This document shows, piece by piece, positions 8,127-16,806 of a DNA stretch of 39,552 bases. A program made the translations under genes and the position numbers. The DNA is from a virus. Below the pieces are notes generated by a model. That model did not search any database. It was not told the origin of the DNA and was given only the letters and a program-made list of their open reading frames with translations. Numbering within the stretch: the first letter of the stretch is position 1; each line of letters opens with the position of its first letter. The DNA lies in IMG/VR virus record IMGVR_UViG_3300035701_000106, positions 1 through 39,552 of that record. One strand, written 5' to 3'.

Positions 8127-8482
8127 TTCCTGGGCCTCCCACGTTTAGGCTTTTTTGATTCTATGTCCGGCTGGACTTCTTTGGGAGAAGACGCGGGGGC
8201 CGCGTCAGCAGCCCCCTTGTCTTGTAATTCCTTTTCAACGACAGCCCGCAAGATGACCGGCCCCGTAGGAATGGTGTCCTTATAGCCAGGAATTTTCATG
8301 GCCATACGCTCCTCTACGACCTGGACCGGGTTTCCTTCCAGTGTGGTGATCTCGCAGCCGGCAATGCGTTTCAACTTCTCTGCATCTTCAAGGCTGTTCG
8401 TCGTTCCGAACCCGCCGCAGAAGTCCACGCCCGCGACAAACCCTTCCTTGCTAGGATCAGGATGTTTAAGCCTGTAAATCAC
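8123..8482 (-). CDS. Small head-region protein with AT-hook-like C-terminus
   Basis: This 119-residue ORF starts at GTG 8482. Residues 1-80 look folded (FVAGVDFCGGFGTTNSLEDAEKLK), followed by a low-complexity alanine/proline segment and a C-terminal KKPKRGRPRK, which has the GRP core flanked by basic residues of an AT-hook. AT-hooks bind the minor groove of AT-rich DNA. Here it could contact packaged DNA or just be a basic tail. It lies between a decoration-like protein and the connector and overlaps the latter by ATGA. Confidence 0.65.
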   Translation of the reverse strand: MIYRLKHPDPSKEGFVAGVDFCGGFGTTNSLEDAEKLKRIAGCEITTLEGNPVQVVEERMAMKIPGYKDTIPTGPVILRAVVEKELQDKGAADAAPASSPKEVQPDIESKKPKRGRPRK

Positions 8483-8497
8483 GGCGGGCCGTTCCTT

Positions 8498-8857
8498 TTA
8501 CCGGTTGGCCTGGCCGAGGAGCATTTGCCAGGTGACGTTGTTCGTGCCGACGGTTGCGGCGTACCGGACCCACTTTTCGGCGGACTTGAAGAAAAGCTCA
8601 TAAACGCCGACGGCGGTGATCTGGGTGAAAGCCGCGTTGGGGATGTCGGCATAGGCGTCCGTCGCGGCATCGTCGGATGACGATTCCAGGTGAACGTCGA
8701 GCGTTCCGCCCGAAGCCACGGCCGAAACCATAATGACGGCCTTAACTAATCCGGTGGGGCCGATGGCCTTTCCCGTGCCGTTTGCGGATCCTGCGCCCTG
8801 CAAGCCGCTTGACTTGAGGACGAGTTCATCGTCTTTGGTGATAGGATAGTCACTCAT
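8498..8857 (-). CDS. Head decoration / minor capsid protein
   Basis: I place the start at ATG 8857, with TAAGGAGATG upstream, giving 119 residues beginning MSDYPITKDDEL; a longer frame reading upstream is not needed. The sequence is beta-rich, with GTLDVHLESSSDDA and a terminal strand set KWVRYAATVGTNNVTWQMLLG. Proteins of this kind directly after the capsid gene often stabilise the shell. The next upstream gene is the capsid protein, eleven bases away. Confidence 0.7.
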   Translation of the reverse strand: MSDYPITKDDELVLKSSGLQGAGSANGTGKAIGPTGLVKAVIMVSAVASGGTLDVHLESSSDDAATDAYADIPNAAFTQITAVGVYELFFKSAEKWVRYAATVGTNNVTWQMLLGQANR

Positions 8858-8868
8858 GATGCATCTCC

Positions 8869-9795
8869 TTAATAGACGCCCGAGATTTTGGTGATACCCT
8901 GCACGCGGGCAATACACCGGGCCTTGAACGTGGCCAAGCCGACCAGCCATTCGATGTTGTAGCGTTTGACGTTCTTGGTCTCAAGAGTGCCCTTGTCGGC
9001 GCCCTCGGGTGGACCGGTTTGGATTCCGCATAAGTCCGAATCTACGCCGAACACGACGGCATACATGGAGGCGCAAATACCGGAATCCGTGCCCTCGGTC
9101 TCATCGAAGCCCAGGATTTCATTCCCGGAATTGTCTTTGTCCAGAATCTGAATGGGGATACCGTTGAAGGTCGGGGTTCTGCGGCCGAAGTAATTGGGGT
9201 CGGTGAAGCCGAAAAGGGTTGATCCCTTGAAAAGGTAATCCACCTGGCGCTTCAGGGCCTTGCCCATGATGTACATAGAGGGGGTGCCATCCAGGAGATC
9301 GGCCAACACCGTCATGGTGTTTTCGACAAGGTTGGCCCCGGCCGCGCCCGTGCTCGCGTTGGCATGGAAATGCTGCGACCCGGTTCCGATCCGGCGGTTG
9401 AGGCCGTCGAACTGGAGGGGGTCGGTGGATTCATCGCCGTCGATGAGCATTTTGAGGAAATATAACCGAGCGGCCTTGGCTTTCTGCGCGATATCGGTGG
9501 ACCGGCGGCCTTCGCCGAACCACTTGATGAGCGCCAGGTCGGTGTCTGCATCACCGCCAAGAATTTTTAGATTCTCGGTTGCGGGAACGATAACGCCGAC
9601 GCTCTCGGTATACGCCTGGTTGATGCCGCGAAACGCGATCCCAGGAAGCACGCTTTCCTTGTTATAGGACAGTGCGTTCCCCTGGATAGGACGGAAAGGA
9701 ATATTCGCCAGGAGCGGCTCCTCGGCGAACACCTCAATCACACCGCGAAGAACTTCGTCCTGTGTGCCCTTCGCGTATTCAATGAGAGTAAACAT
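8869..9795 (-). CDS. Major capsid protein (HK97-fold type)
   Basis: This 308-residue protein follows the scaffold gene. It shows a capsid-like order: an N-terminal helix (YAKGTQDEVLRGVIEVFAEE), an IPFRPIQGNALSYN strand region, a spine-helix-like stretch around residues 85-120 and a beta/P-domain with NGIPIQILDKDNSG. The C-terminus has NIEWLVGLATFKARCIARVQGI, typical of the last strand. No protease gene is seen nearby, so head maturation probably uses the separate scaffold without a dedicated prohead protease. I assign the product by position and general resemblance. Confidence 0.88.
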   Translation of the reverse strand: MFTLIEYAKGTQDEVLRGVIEVFAEEPLLANIPFRPIQGNALSYNKESVLPGIAFRGINQAYTESVGVIVPATENLKILGGDADTDLALIKWFGEGRRSTDIAQKAKAARLYFLKMLIDGDESTDPLQFDGLNRRIGTGSQHFHANASTGAAGANLVENTMTVLADLLDGTPSMYIMGKALKRQVDYLFKGSTLFGFTDPNYFGRRTPTFNGIPIQILDKDNSGNEILGFDETEGTDSGICASMYAVVFGVDSDLCGIQTGPPEGADKGTLETKNVKRYNIEWLVGLATFKARCIARVQGITKISGVY

Positions 9796-9813
9796 TCGCT
9801 TTGCCTTTCAGGG

Positions 9814-10440
9814 CTACTTTTTCTTTTGACTCGCAAGCCCCGCTGCGATTCGATCGACTCCATGAACGGAGTCGTCGAGTTTGATGGGTACGCCTTTCAG
9901 AGAAGCTCTCCCAATGCTGGGCGGCGGAATCTTTTCCCCCTCGGCCTCAGCAAAAAGGTATGGTTTGGTCTTCTTGAGGGCCTCGACCGCTTCCTTCGCA
10001 CCTTCGACCGTGGCGAAATCATCCGAGAGTTTGAGTCCGGCCCTATCGCAGAGCCTGACCGCATCCCCGGCATCGATGATGCCCGCCGCTTGCGCCTCCA
10101 ACTTCAACTCGAAATCGAGACGCTGGCCGGCGAATCTCTTTTTGAGGTCTTCCGCCTCCGCCTTGTGCTTCTCTGATAACTCTTTGAATTTCCCTTGCTC
10201 TTCCAGAGCTTTTTGCTCAGCTTCTTGCTTGGCCTTTTCAAACTTATTCAAATCATTGAGATACTTTCGGGATTCGCCGAAATAACTGTTTCTCTCTGAA
10301 ATGAGTCTTTTGATGGCCTCCGGGTCTTTCATAAATTCAGCGATTTGCTTATCGCCTCCATCCTGCTTAGCCTTCTCGGCCACGGCCTTGGCTTTATCTT
10401 CCTCGGCCTTTTCTTGAGCTTCCTGCTCTTCTTTTGTCAT
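9814..10440 (-). CDS. Capsid scaffold protein
   Basis: The 208-residue product is highly charged and helical: the first 110 residues are rich in lysine, glutamate and alanine and look like a coiled coil. A C-terminal part has LSDDFATVEGAKEAVEALKKTKPYLF, then SIGRASLKG and a basic end. This pattern, directly upstream of the capsid gene, is typical of scaffold proteins that guide procapsid assembly and are then released. Its ATG overlaps the stop of a small basic ORF. Confidence 0.85.
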   Translation of the reverse strand: MTKEEQEAQEKAEEDKAKAVAEKAKQDGGDKQIAEFMKDPEAIKRLISERNSYFGESRKYLNDLNKFEKAKQEAEQKALEEQGKFKELSEKHKAEAEDLKKRFAGQRLDFELKLEAQAAGIIDAGDAVRLCDRAGLKLSDDFATVEGAKEAVEALKKTKPYLFAEAEGEKIPPPSIGRASLKGVPIKLDDSVHGVDRIAAGLASQKKK

Positions 10441-10592
10441 CTTGATCTCCTTTTATTTCGTTGCCCTTTCCTGGGCTTGAATCCATGCCTAACAGCCTGG
10501 GCCACTCTTTCAAAGTTGGCCCGTTTCCTGCTCGATCCGAATGTGCGAATCTCTCCGCTCGACATTCGGAGCCTGCGCTTTCCGATCTTCAT
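10437..10592 (-). CDS. Very basic 51-residue protein upstream of the scaffold gene
   Basis: A short frame begins at ATG 10592, preceded by GGGAGG six bases upstream, and ends in an ATGA overlap with the scaffold start. The product is rich in arginine and lysine (MKIGKRRLRM at the start, KPRKGQRNKRRSR at the end) with a core RANFERVAQAVRHGF. Its ribosome site and overlaps on both sides make translation likely. It may bind nucleic acid or scaffold; I do not recognise a function. Confidence 0.65.
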   Translation of the reverse strand: MKIGKRRLRMSSGEIRTFGSSRKRANFERVAQAVRHGFKPRKGQRNKRRSR

Positions 10593-11051
10593 CTACCGCC
10601 TCCCTAGGAGCTTCATGATCGGGTCGTCAATGTGCTTTTTGGCTAAATTCTGAATAGCTGACTTTGAGACATTGAAAAACTCACGCTGGGGCGGTCGGCC
10701 CGGCCTTGGCCCGCCCTTATTGTGAAACTGAGCAATAAGCGCTCTGTCTCCACGAATGAACACCCGCCCATGCCTGGGGTCCGTCACTTCGGTATCCACC
10801 GTATCCATCATCTCGCCCGTCACTCTCAGGTCCACCCGGCTTGAGCCCTTCTTCTTCGCATAGGCTTTCGAGTAGGGCTTGAAGTTCCGGCCCATGTAGT
10901 CGTGTCCCTGAGCCGTCTTTGTCAGGATGCCTTCTTTGATCTCGCTGACAATGCTCTGGACGGGTACCTTGCTGTTGAAAAAATCATTCACGGCCTTGAA
11001 CCTCTTGCGTACCGCATCAAGGCCGCTTATATTGATCGTAAATTCGGACAT
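10593..11051 (-). CDS. Virion morphogenesis / tail completion protein (Mu gpG- or HK97 gp10-like)
   Basis: The 152-residue product has motifs of the phage virion morphogenesis family: GRNFKPYSKAYAKKKG, a LRVTGEMMDTV segment, and AQFHNKGGPRPGRPPQREFF near residues 108-127, where a glycine and arginine-rich loop precedes a conserved PxREF. These proteins act at head completion or the head-tail junction. The gene overlaps its upstream neighbour by one base. Its early place in the head cluster, before scaffold and capsid, is a little unusual but known in Mu-like heads. Confidence 0.75.
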   Translation of the reverse strand: MSEFTINISGLDAVRKRFKAVNDFFNSKVPVQSIVSEIKEGILTKTAQGHDYMGRNFKPYSKAYAKKKGSSRVDLRVTGEMMDTVDTEVTDPRHGRVFIRGDRALIAQFHNKGGPRPGRPPQREFFNVSKSAIQNLAKKHIDDPIMKLLGRR

Positions 11052-11488
11052 TAGCTTTTCCCCAAGAGCTTTTTCAGGTACGGCCCGATATCCTCGAAGT
11101 CCATGTCATAGATTTCCTTGGGCAACTTCGCATTCCCCGCCGCGTACCAGTCCTCCATCAACTTCTTCAGCCCCGCCTCATCCGGCCCGACCTCCACGAT
11201 GGCCTCGATGTCCGTATCCTTATCGCCCCGAAGTTTGATTGATTCTCCGCCCAGTTCGGGGAGTTCTCCCATCATTTCATCGGGCACTAAAATGCAATGA
11301 CAATCCTTGTCGCATAGACGGTTCGAGCTACCCGGCAAGCCCCACGGCGATGTCTCCCACTCATCGAAGGTCATGCTCATGCCGTTGCATTCCTGGCAAC
11401 TTGGACAGGGATTCGTGCTGAGCACAATATTTGTAAGCGGAATCCCAGTCCCCCGGAATTCCTCGACATCACTGAATTTACTTGGCAC
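11051..11488 (-). CDS. MuF-like minor head protein, C-terminal part with cysteine motif
   Basis: The 145-residue product carries CPSCQECNGM (about residues 28-37) and, some 20 residues on, CDKDCHC. This paired arrangement, around a segment with WETSPWGLPGSSN, resembles the end of phage Mu gpF-type minor head proteins, where cysteines and a histidine may bind metal. The N-terminal helical part usually fused to it appears to be encoded by the preceding small genes. It could be a split MuF or an independent small head protein. Confidence 0.6.
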   Translation of the reverse strand: MPSKFSDVEEFRGTGIPLTNIVLSTNPCPSCQECNGMSMTFDEWETSPWGLPGSSNRLCDKDCHCILVPDEMMGELPELGGESIKLRGDKDTDIEAIVEVGPDEAGLKKLMEDWYAAGNAKLPKEIYDMDFEDIGPYLKKLLGKS

Positions 11489-11747
11489 GTTTGATCTCCC
11501 CTAGATACGCCGTCAAGAAAAGCTTATTGATAAGCCCTGCTACTTCCCGCTTGATCTCCCGATTGAGCTTCTCTTTATTCATGGCCCATCTGGAAAGCGG
11601 CCGCCCACGTTGCTCCCTGAGCGCCTGGGCATCCAGGCCCATGAGTTTATTCTCGGCCACGTAAATCTTGAGCCGCTCCGCGTACTGAGTAAGCAAGACG
11701 CCTACCTTCACACGGAATAGTTCAAGATGATCGTTTCGGGCCTTCAT
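11478..11747 (-). CDS. Small helical head-region protein, possible MuF N-terminal half
   Basis: This 89-residue, almost fully helical, basic protein (VGVLLTQYAERLKIYVAENK; REIKREVAGLINKLFLTAYLG) overlaps the MuF-like gene by eleven bases in a different frame and the upstream gene by four. In many phages a single minor head protein covers this content, so this may be the separated N-terminal half. I cannot exclude an ordinary independent minor head protein. Confidence 0.55.
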   Translation of the reverse strand: MKARNDHLELFRVKVGVLLTQYAERLKIYVAENKLMGLDAQALREQRGRPLSRWAMNKEKLNREIKREVAGLINKLFLTAYLGEIKRAK

Positions 11748-11971
11748 TTCTTTCCCATCACGTCCGCTGCGAGCTCCAGGCCGATCCTTGGAGCCTGCAA
11801 TATTTCCGGGCTGAGGTCATCGATGAGCTGCGCCACATACTTCACGGCATAATCCTTGCCGCCCTTCCCGAAAAGCTTATCTTCCTCAAGCAGAAGGAAG
11901 CGCAATCCAGCCTTCTGGGCAGCCTTGTTCTCAAGGAGTTGGACTTCCCGGACGGACTCTCGGAGTTTCAT
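11744..11971 (-). CDS. Small helical protein in head cluster
   Basis: I choose ATG 11971 because it forms an ATGA overlap with the upstream stop. The longer frame would invade that gene. The 75-residue product (MKLRESVREVQLLENK, then GGKDYAVKYVAQLIDDLSPEIL) is helical with no clear motif. It is coupled at both ends within the head operon and is probably a structural accessory. I do not recognise a family. Confidence 0.6.
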   Translation of the reverse strand: MKLRESVREVQLLENKAAQKAGLRFLLLEEDKLFGKGGKDYAVKYVAQLIDDLSPEILQAPRIGLELAADVMGKK

Positions 11972-13110
11972 CAATGCACCACACAAACAGGATCGGGGTC
12001 GGCTCCCGTTCTATAAAATCGCCCGGCAGTCAGCCCGCCGGAAACAGCCGCTGCGTTATTGGCATAGATAGGTAAGTTCGCAACCCATAGCGGATTGGTT
12101 AGATAGATTCCGCCGCCACCGATATACACCGCCCAGTTTATCGTCGCCCCAACTCCGGTCTGATCGGGAATATAAAGAGCATAGTGGTTCGTTATCGTCC
12201 CGGTGTTCACCGGCTTAGTGAGATAGATACCATAGTTGTTTGTTATCGTAGCCAAGGCGGAAGTATTGGTTACGTCATATTTGAACCCATAGGCAGTCCC
12301 GATAGTCGCGGGATTTCCGCCGGTTGCCGAATAATTTTCCGTGAGGCCATAAATGGCATAAGAATTGGTAAGCGATGGCGTATTGGCCATTGAAGCCGAA
12401 TATTTATTCGAGGCGCGAGCATACAGGGCTCTTGCTGTACTCGCTACACCATAATTTACAAAATCTGTTTGGATAACATACATGGTTGTCGCGCTCGAAT
12501 CTTTCCGGTTATTAATGTTGAACCATCCGCATTTCAACATGGTCGCCAAAACCGTTGTATAATTATCCACCTGAGAAATAATGCCGGTATAATCCTCGAT
12601 AGCGCCAGAACCTTCGAGTTTTGCGTAGAACTTATATCCAATTAATGATGCAATATTAAAAGCATTTGCCGCCGGAACCGCGAGACTACAACTAAGGCCG
12701 GTATAAAATGTTAATGCCCCCGGTGCCAGAGATGGTGCGATCGTTATGCCTAAATCCCATGCTTTAGGCAATGTCATATTGGCGTATTCGGTAATCGCAA
12801 TACTGCTAATAACTTTACCGTTTAATGTTATCCCAGCGAAGGTCGGTGGGTCTGCGATGAGTGTCACGGATTCGATTTTGTATGTCGTGATTCCTGTCCC
12901 GGAAATTTGAATGTCATAAGTTCCGGTATCGGCGAAAAACGAAAACCGGCCCAAACCATCCGTATTGAAGGGGTTGTCTTTTGCCGCACCGCCCGGCGTT
13001 GAATAAATAGTTGCCTTGGTCGCCGTTCCCACTTGATAAATAGTGATGGTAGCCGGAAGTGGTACGCCACTGTCTGTTATGACCGCATGAAAACAACCGC
13101 TTTTCGCCAT
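11971..13110 (-). CDS. Fibre- or spike-like structural protein encoded in the head cluster
   Basis: The 379-residue product starts with a beta-sandwich resembling Ig or carboxypeptidase-regulatory domains (GVPLPATITIYQVGT, then NPFNTDGLGRFSFFADTGTY). The middle has loosely repeated strands with patterns such as NNYGIYLTKP, TNHYALYIPDQTG and NWAVYIGGGG. The end, LPIYANNAAAVSGGLTAGRFYRTG, is a C-terminal motif I know from many phage fibre and virion proteins. Its place between portal and MuF-like genes suggests a capsid- or neck-attached fibre rather than a tail-tip fibre. Confidence 0.7.
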   Translation of the reverse strand: MAKSGCFHAVITDSGVPLPATITIYQVGTATKATIYSTPGGAAKDNPFNTDGLGRFSFFADTGTYDIQISGTGITTYKIESVTLIADPPTFAGITLNGKVISSIAITEYANMTLPKAWDLGITIAPSLAPGALTFYTGLSCSLAVPAANAFNIASLIGYKFYAKLEGSGAIEDYTGIISQVDNYTTVLATMLKCGWFNINNRKDSSATTMYVIQTDFVNYGVASTARALYARASNKYSASMANTPSLTNSYAIYGLTENYSATGGNPATIGTAYGFKYDVTNTSALATITNNYGIYLTKPVNTGTITNHYALYIPDQTGVGATINWAVYIGGGGIYLTNPLWVANLPIYANNAAAVSGGLTAGRFYRTGADPDPVCVVH

Positions 13111-13133
13111 TGCTTACTCCCGTCAGCTAGACA

Positions 13134-13385
13134 TCATCCGGCCGCCCCCTCCTTCGGGGGTTCGACTACTGGGGCCGTAGTCACGGGAATTGAAAGTGTT
13201 ATCACTCCAATTCTCGATAGGATAATCTTCTGCGCCGATAAAATATGGTCCCTGAATGCTTCCGAGTCTGTGTCGAATGCGCCCATCGGCAACTGGATAT
13301 ATTGCTGAAATGTCGCATCCAGAAGCGCCAAAATATTCCGTTCGGCCATAATCATGTCCTTAGTTTCCGGCGTATTAGTTATCAT
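13134..13385 (-). CDS. Small helical protein downstream of portal
   Basis: ATG 13385 is preceded by AGGAGG with good spacing, giving 83 residues starting MITNTPETKDMIMAE. A longer upstream reading exists but lacks such a site. The product is helical in its first two thirds (NILALLDATFQQYIQLPMG) and ends with a proline-rich tail (VTTAPVVEPPKEG). Family unknown; probably a portal- or capsid-associated accessory. Confidence 0.6.
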   Translation of the reverse strand: MITNTPETKDMIMAERNILALLDATFQQYIQLPMGAFDTDSEAFRDHILSAQKIILSRIGVITLSIPVTTAPVVEPPKEGAAG

Positions 13386-13431
13386 GCGATCCTCCTGCCA
13401 AAAAATTCGGATTTCATGCACCAGGGGAGTT

Positions 13432-14928
13432 TCATGCCTCACCCCTATCAATGCTGGCCTGACTCCCAGCCTCAGCCCCCTGGCCCCCCGCCTGCCCCTT
13501 GCTACCCTGGAGGATGAAGTTCAAAGCTTCATCCAGCGTCGGGTTTTCCTCCCGCGTAATCGCAAGCTTATTCAGGTTGTCAAGGATCGCTTTCTCCGCT
13601 GCCTTCTCATCCTGAATGTCCGGGTTGAACTTCATATAGAACTGGCCGAGGGATATCAGGCCCGACTTCACGCGCTTAGCCTCCAGGTCGATCTCATAGA
13701 CCGGGTCCTCGGGGAAGTCGATCTCGCCGAAGTCCACGGCGAACTGTGCCTCCTCCGGTATCTTCTTCCAGCCCATGTATCCAGCATGAATGTTGTTCAC
13801 TATCCGCATCACATCAAAGAGCTCTGCCTCTCCCTGGCGGTAGGTTTCTTCCTGCTCTTGCCTTGATTCGAGCAACGCGCGGTTGCGAATCTTGAGAGCC
13901 CGGCCGCTCATCTCAGATATTGAGAGGCTCCACATATCGGCTGAAATGCCGTAGTTATTGATAGTCCCGTTCAACTGAAAGACCAGCGCTTTCACGAGCT
14001 GGTCGAGGTTGAGTTGCATATCGAGGACGCCGATGCTCGCATTTCCCTGGGCGCTTGAGCGCGCCACAAGCATGGTCAGGGGATCGGCCACTTGCTCATT
14101 AGGGATATCAATCCCTTCCCCGATGGCATAGATTTGCTTGATCGTGCCCGTCTTAAAGTAATAATCAAACAAGCTCATCTTGACGCCCATGAGGACAGCG
14201 GCGTTGTAGAGGTCGCGGCCTGAATCCTGGTCCCAAAAGTTGTCCTCCGGGTGCTGACGATGGAAGGCCACGGCGGGCAGGACGAAGAATCCTTGCTCAT
14301 CGCGATAGGGATAATCTTCCGGGGTATAGATGATAGTTTTCGGCCTCATGTTTTGGTCGAGAATCATGTAATCCCCATTGATGTGCCAGTAGGGATATTC
14401 AACTAGGCTTGAGGACGTAGTATTAACCAGCGTCCGCATATAGAAAAATCCGTCCATCTTTGTCGGGTTGTCTTCGTTCTGAATGACCACACAATTGGCC
14501 GGGCTCACGAGATCGAGCGCTATGCGCCCGTCCCGGACGGCCACGATGACGATCATTTCGTTCTCTAGGTTCGTGAGGCGGTTCACTTTCTTCATCCGCG
14601 TATCAAGGCCCACTTCGTCCTTGATCTGGTCATACCGGTCGCTCACTACGTCAAGCGTCCGCTGCGCCGGTACTTTATAGACCGTGCTTATTTCGTTAAT
14701 GACACGCTTCAGGATGTTCTGCGATTGATTGACGTGGTAATAGAGGCGGCTATAATTCTTTTTACAGAATAGTTCCTTGATCTTCTCCCGGATGATCTCC
14801 TCATAATCATCCGAGTAGATATCAAAGCGGTTGGCGGCTTCTTGCTGCCGCGCGGCATCCGCCCTCCACTTGGCCATCAATAGGCTATCTGTAACCATTG
14901 AGGGAACACGGCTTGCAAACATGCTCAT
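13432..14928 (-). CDS. Portal protein
   Basis: This 498-residue protein follows TerL and resembles SPP1 gp6-type portals. It has an N-terminal helical region with YHVNQSQNILKRVINEISTVY, a central wing with LDLVSPANCVVIQNED and ILDQNMRPKTIIY strands, the stem region around FQLNGTINNYGISADMW, and a crown rich in glutamate and glutamine (LESRQEQEETYRQGEAELF). The C-terminus is low in complexity. As a dodecamer it would form the DNA gate and bind terminase. The start overlaps the TerL stop by ATGA. Confidence 0.93.
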   Translation of the reverse strand: MSMFASRVPSMVTDSLLMAKWRADAARQQEAANRFDIYSDDYEEIIREKIKELFCKKNYSRLYYHVNQSQNILKRVINEISTVYKVPAQRTLDVVSDRYDQIKDEVGLDTRMKKVNRLTNLENEMIVIVAVRDGRIALDLVSPANCVVIQNEDNPTKMDGFFYMRTLVNTTSSSLVEYPYWHINGDYMILDQNMRPKTIIYTPEDYPYRDEQGFFVLPAVAFHRQHPEDNFWDQDSGRDLYNAAVLMGVKMSLFDYYFKTGTIKQIYAIGEGIDIPNEQVADPLTMLVARSSAQGNASIGVLDMQLNLDQLVKALVFQLNGTINNYGISADMWSLSISEMSGRALKIRNRALLESRQEQEETYRQGEAELFDVMRIVNNIHAGYMGWKKIPEEAQFAVDFGEIDFPEDPVYEIDLEAKRVKSGLISLGQFYMKFNPDIQDEKAAEKAILDNLNKLAITREENPTLDEALNFILQGSKGQAGGQGAEAGSQASIDRGEA

Positions 14929-16250
14929 ATCGCCCTCACGCTAGTTACTTGGACAGGAAATCGGTTAAGAAAAAACTCACCAAGGGCATCAATTGGGTGG
15001 TCCGAGATTCCGTCCTTGAGCGGCATTTCACTTTGGATATCGCCCTTGGGGTCGGGATAGCGGTACATCTCAAACGCTTGGATGAGGCTTGTGCAAGTGC
15101 ACGAGATTTTTAGCTTCCCGTTCCTCAGCCACTTGCGAATCTGGTTTATGCGATCTTGGATAACGCCGGGATATTTGCGCCGGTATTGAACGACCTGATA
15201 GCTAAAGAAGTTCCGAAGTTCCTCGACCGATGAGGTTCCAAGCGCCTCATTCCGGGCATCGCCCGCAGGATCGCAGCCAATAAGAGAGGGCAAGGTGTCC
15301 GCCGATCGACCATATTGGTCTCGGCCCAGGCCCTTAGTTTGATTTTTAATATCGAGTGCAATTTGCGGGATGGATGTTTCCCGCCGTAGGAGCTCGGCAA
15401 AGACTGTCACGTTTTCTTGTGCATCGACATTGATGAATAACACGACCGTCGGTGCGCTCCATCCAAAATCCATCCCAAGGCAGTATTCTTGCCCAAGAGA
15501 GAAGGCTATCGGCTCAACCGAGACGTGCTTCTTTCTATCGAAATCCGAGAACACCTGGCCGCCGAAGGTCTCAAAGCTTGCCTCATATTCTTGCCTGAAT
15601 ACGCGAGGGTCCATGTCGCGACGGGCACGTTCGATTTCTTCTTGTGGAATAGTCCCGGCCTCAGAAGTCTTAACAAAAAAAGTTTTCCAATCCTTTTGTT
15701 TTTTGGGATCGGACTCCATGCAGGATAATTTATAAAAATGATTATGCCCTTTTGGCGTACTAATAAACATCACGGGAGCTAAATAATCAGATGTTCTGGG
15801 AGCAAGGGCCTCATCCCATAGTTCAGGTTTCATAATCGCAAATTCGTCTATCACAAGGCGTCGTAATTTTACCCCGCGTAAAGAATCGGGTTCGTCCCCA
15901 CCCTTGAGTTGAATCCATTGACCCCTAATAAACTCGATGGCCATATCCCCTTCATAGATACGACGCACTAGGCCTTTCTCTTGAAGTGGCCTAATATTTT
16001 CTTTTAATTTGCCCCACGCAATATCTTCAGCCGAAGTATAGGTTGGCCCAATATACCAACTCATTGAATCACCCCGACTCATATCGTCCTGGGGAGCCGA
16101 GGTAACAAGCCAATCTACGGCAAGCGTCGTTTTCCCTGATCTACTTCCTGCCACTATGACCTTGAAGCGATGAGGATCAAATTTCACCTCTTGCTGCCAG
16201 GGTTTTAGGACATAAGGGAAAACAATATCCCGGATTACTTCTTGTAGCAC
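14925..16250 (-). CDS. terL: Terminase large subunit (packaging ATPase and nuclease)
   Basis: The 441-residue product carries a Walker A motif AGSRSGKT at residues 34-41 and a Walker B motif LVIDEFAIM with D135 and E136. A likely coupling motif follows in VMFISTPKG. The nuclease half has CLGMDFGW near residue 252 and IGCDPAGDA near 322, acidic residues expected to bind metal. It translocates DNA into the procapsid and cuts concatemers. The start is GTG 16250, directly after the TerS stop. Confidence 0.95.
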   Translation of the reverse strand: MLQEVIRDIVFPYVLKPWQQEVKFDPHRFKVIVAGSRSGKTTLAVDWLVTSAPQDDMSRGDSMSWYIGPTYTSAEDIAWGKLKENIRPLQEKGLVRRIYEGDMAIEFIRGQWIQLKGGDEPDSLRGVKLRRLVIDEFAIMKPELWDEALAPRTSDYLAPVMFISTPKGHNHFYKLSCMESDPKKQKDWKTFFVKTSEAGTIPQEEIERARRDMDPRVFRQEYEASFETFGGQVFSDFDRKKHVSVEPIAFSLGQEYCLGMDFGWSAPTVVLFINVDAQENVTVFAELLRRETSIPQIALDIKNQTKGLGRDQYGRSADTLPSLIGCDPAGDARNEALGTSSVEELRNFFSYQVVQYRRKYPGVIQDRINQIRKWLRNGKLKISCTCTSLIQAFEMYRYPDPKGDIQSEMPLKDGISDHPIDALGEFFLNRFPVQVTSVRAI

Positions 16251-16799
16251 TTATTGTTTTTCCTTTTTGGGCTCCGCATAGACAAAGCGGAATGTCAAGT
16301 TGGCCGGGAACTGTTGGCGATTGTCTTTCTCAAAAAGTCCAAGGTGTTTACAGAGTGCTTCAAGGGCAGCCGTCTTACTATGAAGTTTAAAGGTGACCTT
16401 TTCGTTGATGATCGAATCCTCACCCTTAGCATCTTCCCGGACTGTTCGGTTCTCGGTTATAGATTCTAGGGCTCTACTTGCATTGGGCGGCATTTGGTCA
16501 AAGCCCTTGGCCCGAACCGCGCCCGTATCATCATTAATTTCGATATAATCCTTGAGGTCGGAAAAGGCGAGGATGGCGATCTCCTGCAGAACCCGGGCAG
16601 CCGTGATCTCGGTCTTCTCCTCGCGTTTCCTCATGGCGGCGTCAATAGCTTTTTTGATTTCAACATTTTTCAACAGGCGCTGCCCCTGAGAATAGGCCGT
16701 TTTTTTGCTGTAGCCCGCCCGCTTTGCAGCTTGGCTAGCATTCAGGTCTTTAAGAAATTCCTGAATGAATAACCGCTTGCGCGGCTCCAGCTTTTTCAT
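16251..16799 (-). CDS. terS: Terminase small subunit
   Basis: The 182-residue product belongs to the Terminase_2 type: residues 1-60 contain RKRLFIQEFLKDLNASQAAKRAGY followed by SKKTAYSQGQRLLKNVEIKKAI, a helix-turn-helix that recognises packaging DNA. A helical oligomerisation region follows (ITAARVLQEIAILAFSDLKDYIE) and then LHSKTAALEALCKHLGLF, a hallmark of this family. It is paired with TerL without a gap. Confidence 0.92.
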   Translation of the reverse strand: MKKLEPRKRLFIQEFLKDLNASQAAKRAGYSKKTAYSQGQRLLKNVEIKKAIDAAMRKREEKTEITAARVLQEIAILAFSDLKDYIEINDDTGAVRAKGFDQMPPNASRALESITENRTVREDAKGEDSIINEKVTFKLHSKTAALEALCKHLGLFEKDNRQQFPANLTFRFVYAEPKKEKQ

Positions 16800-16806
16800 T
16801 AAACCT

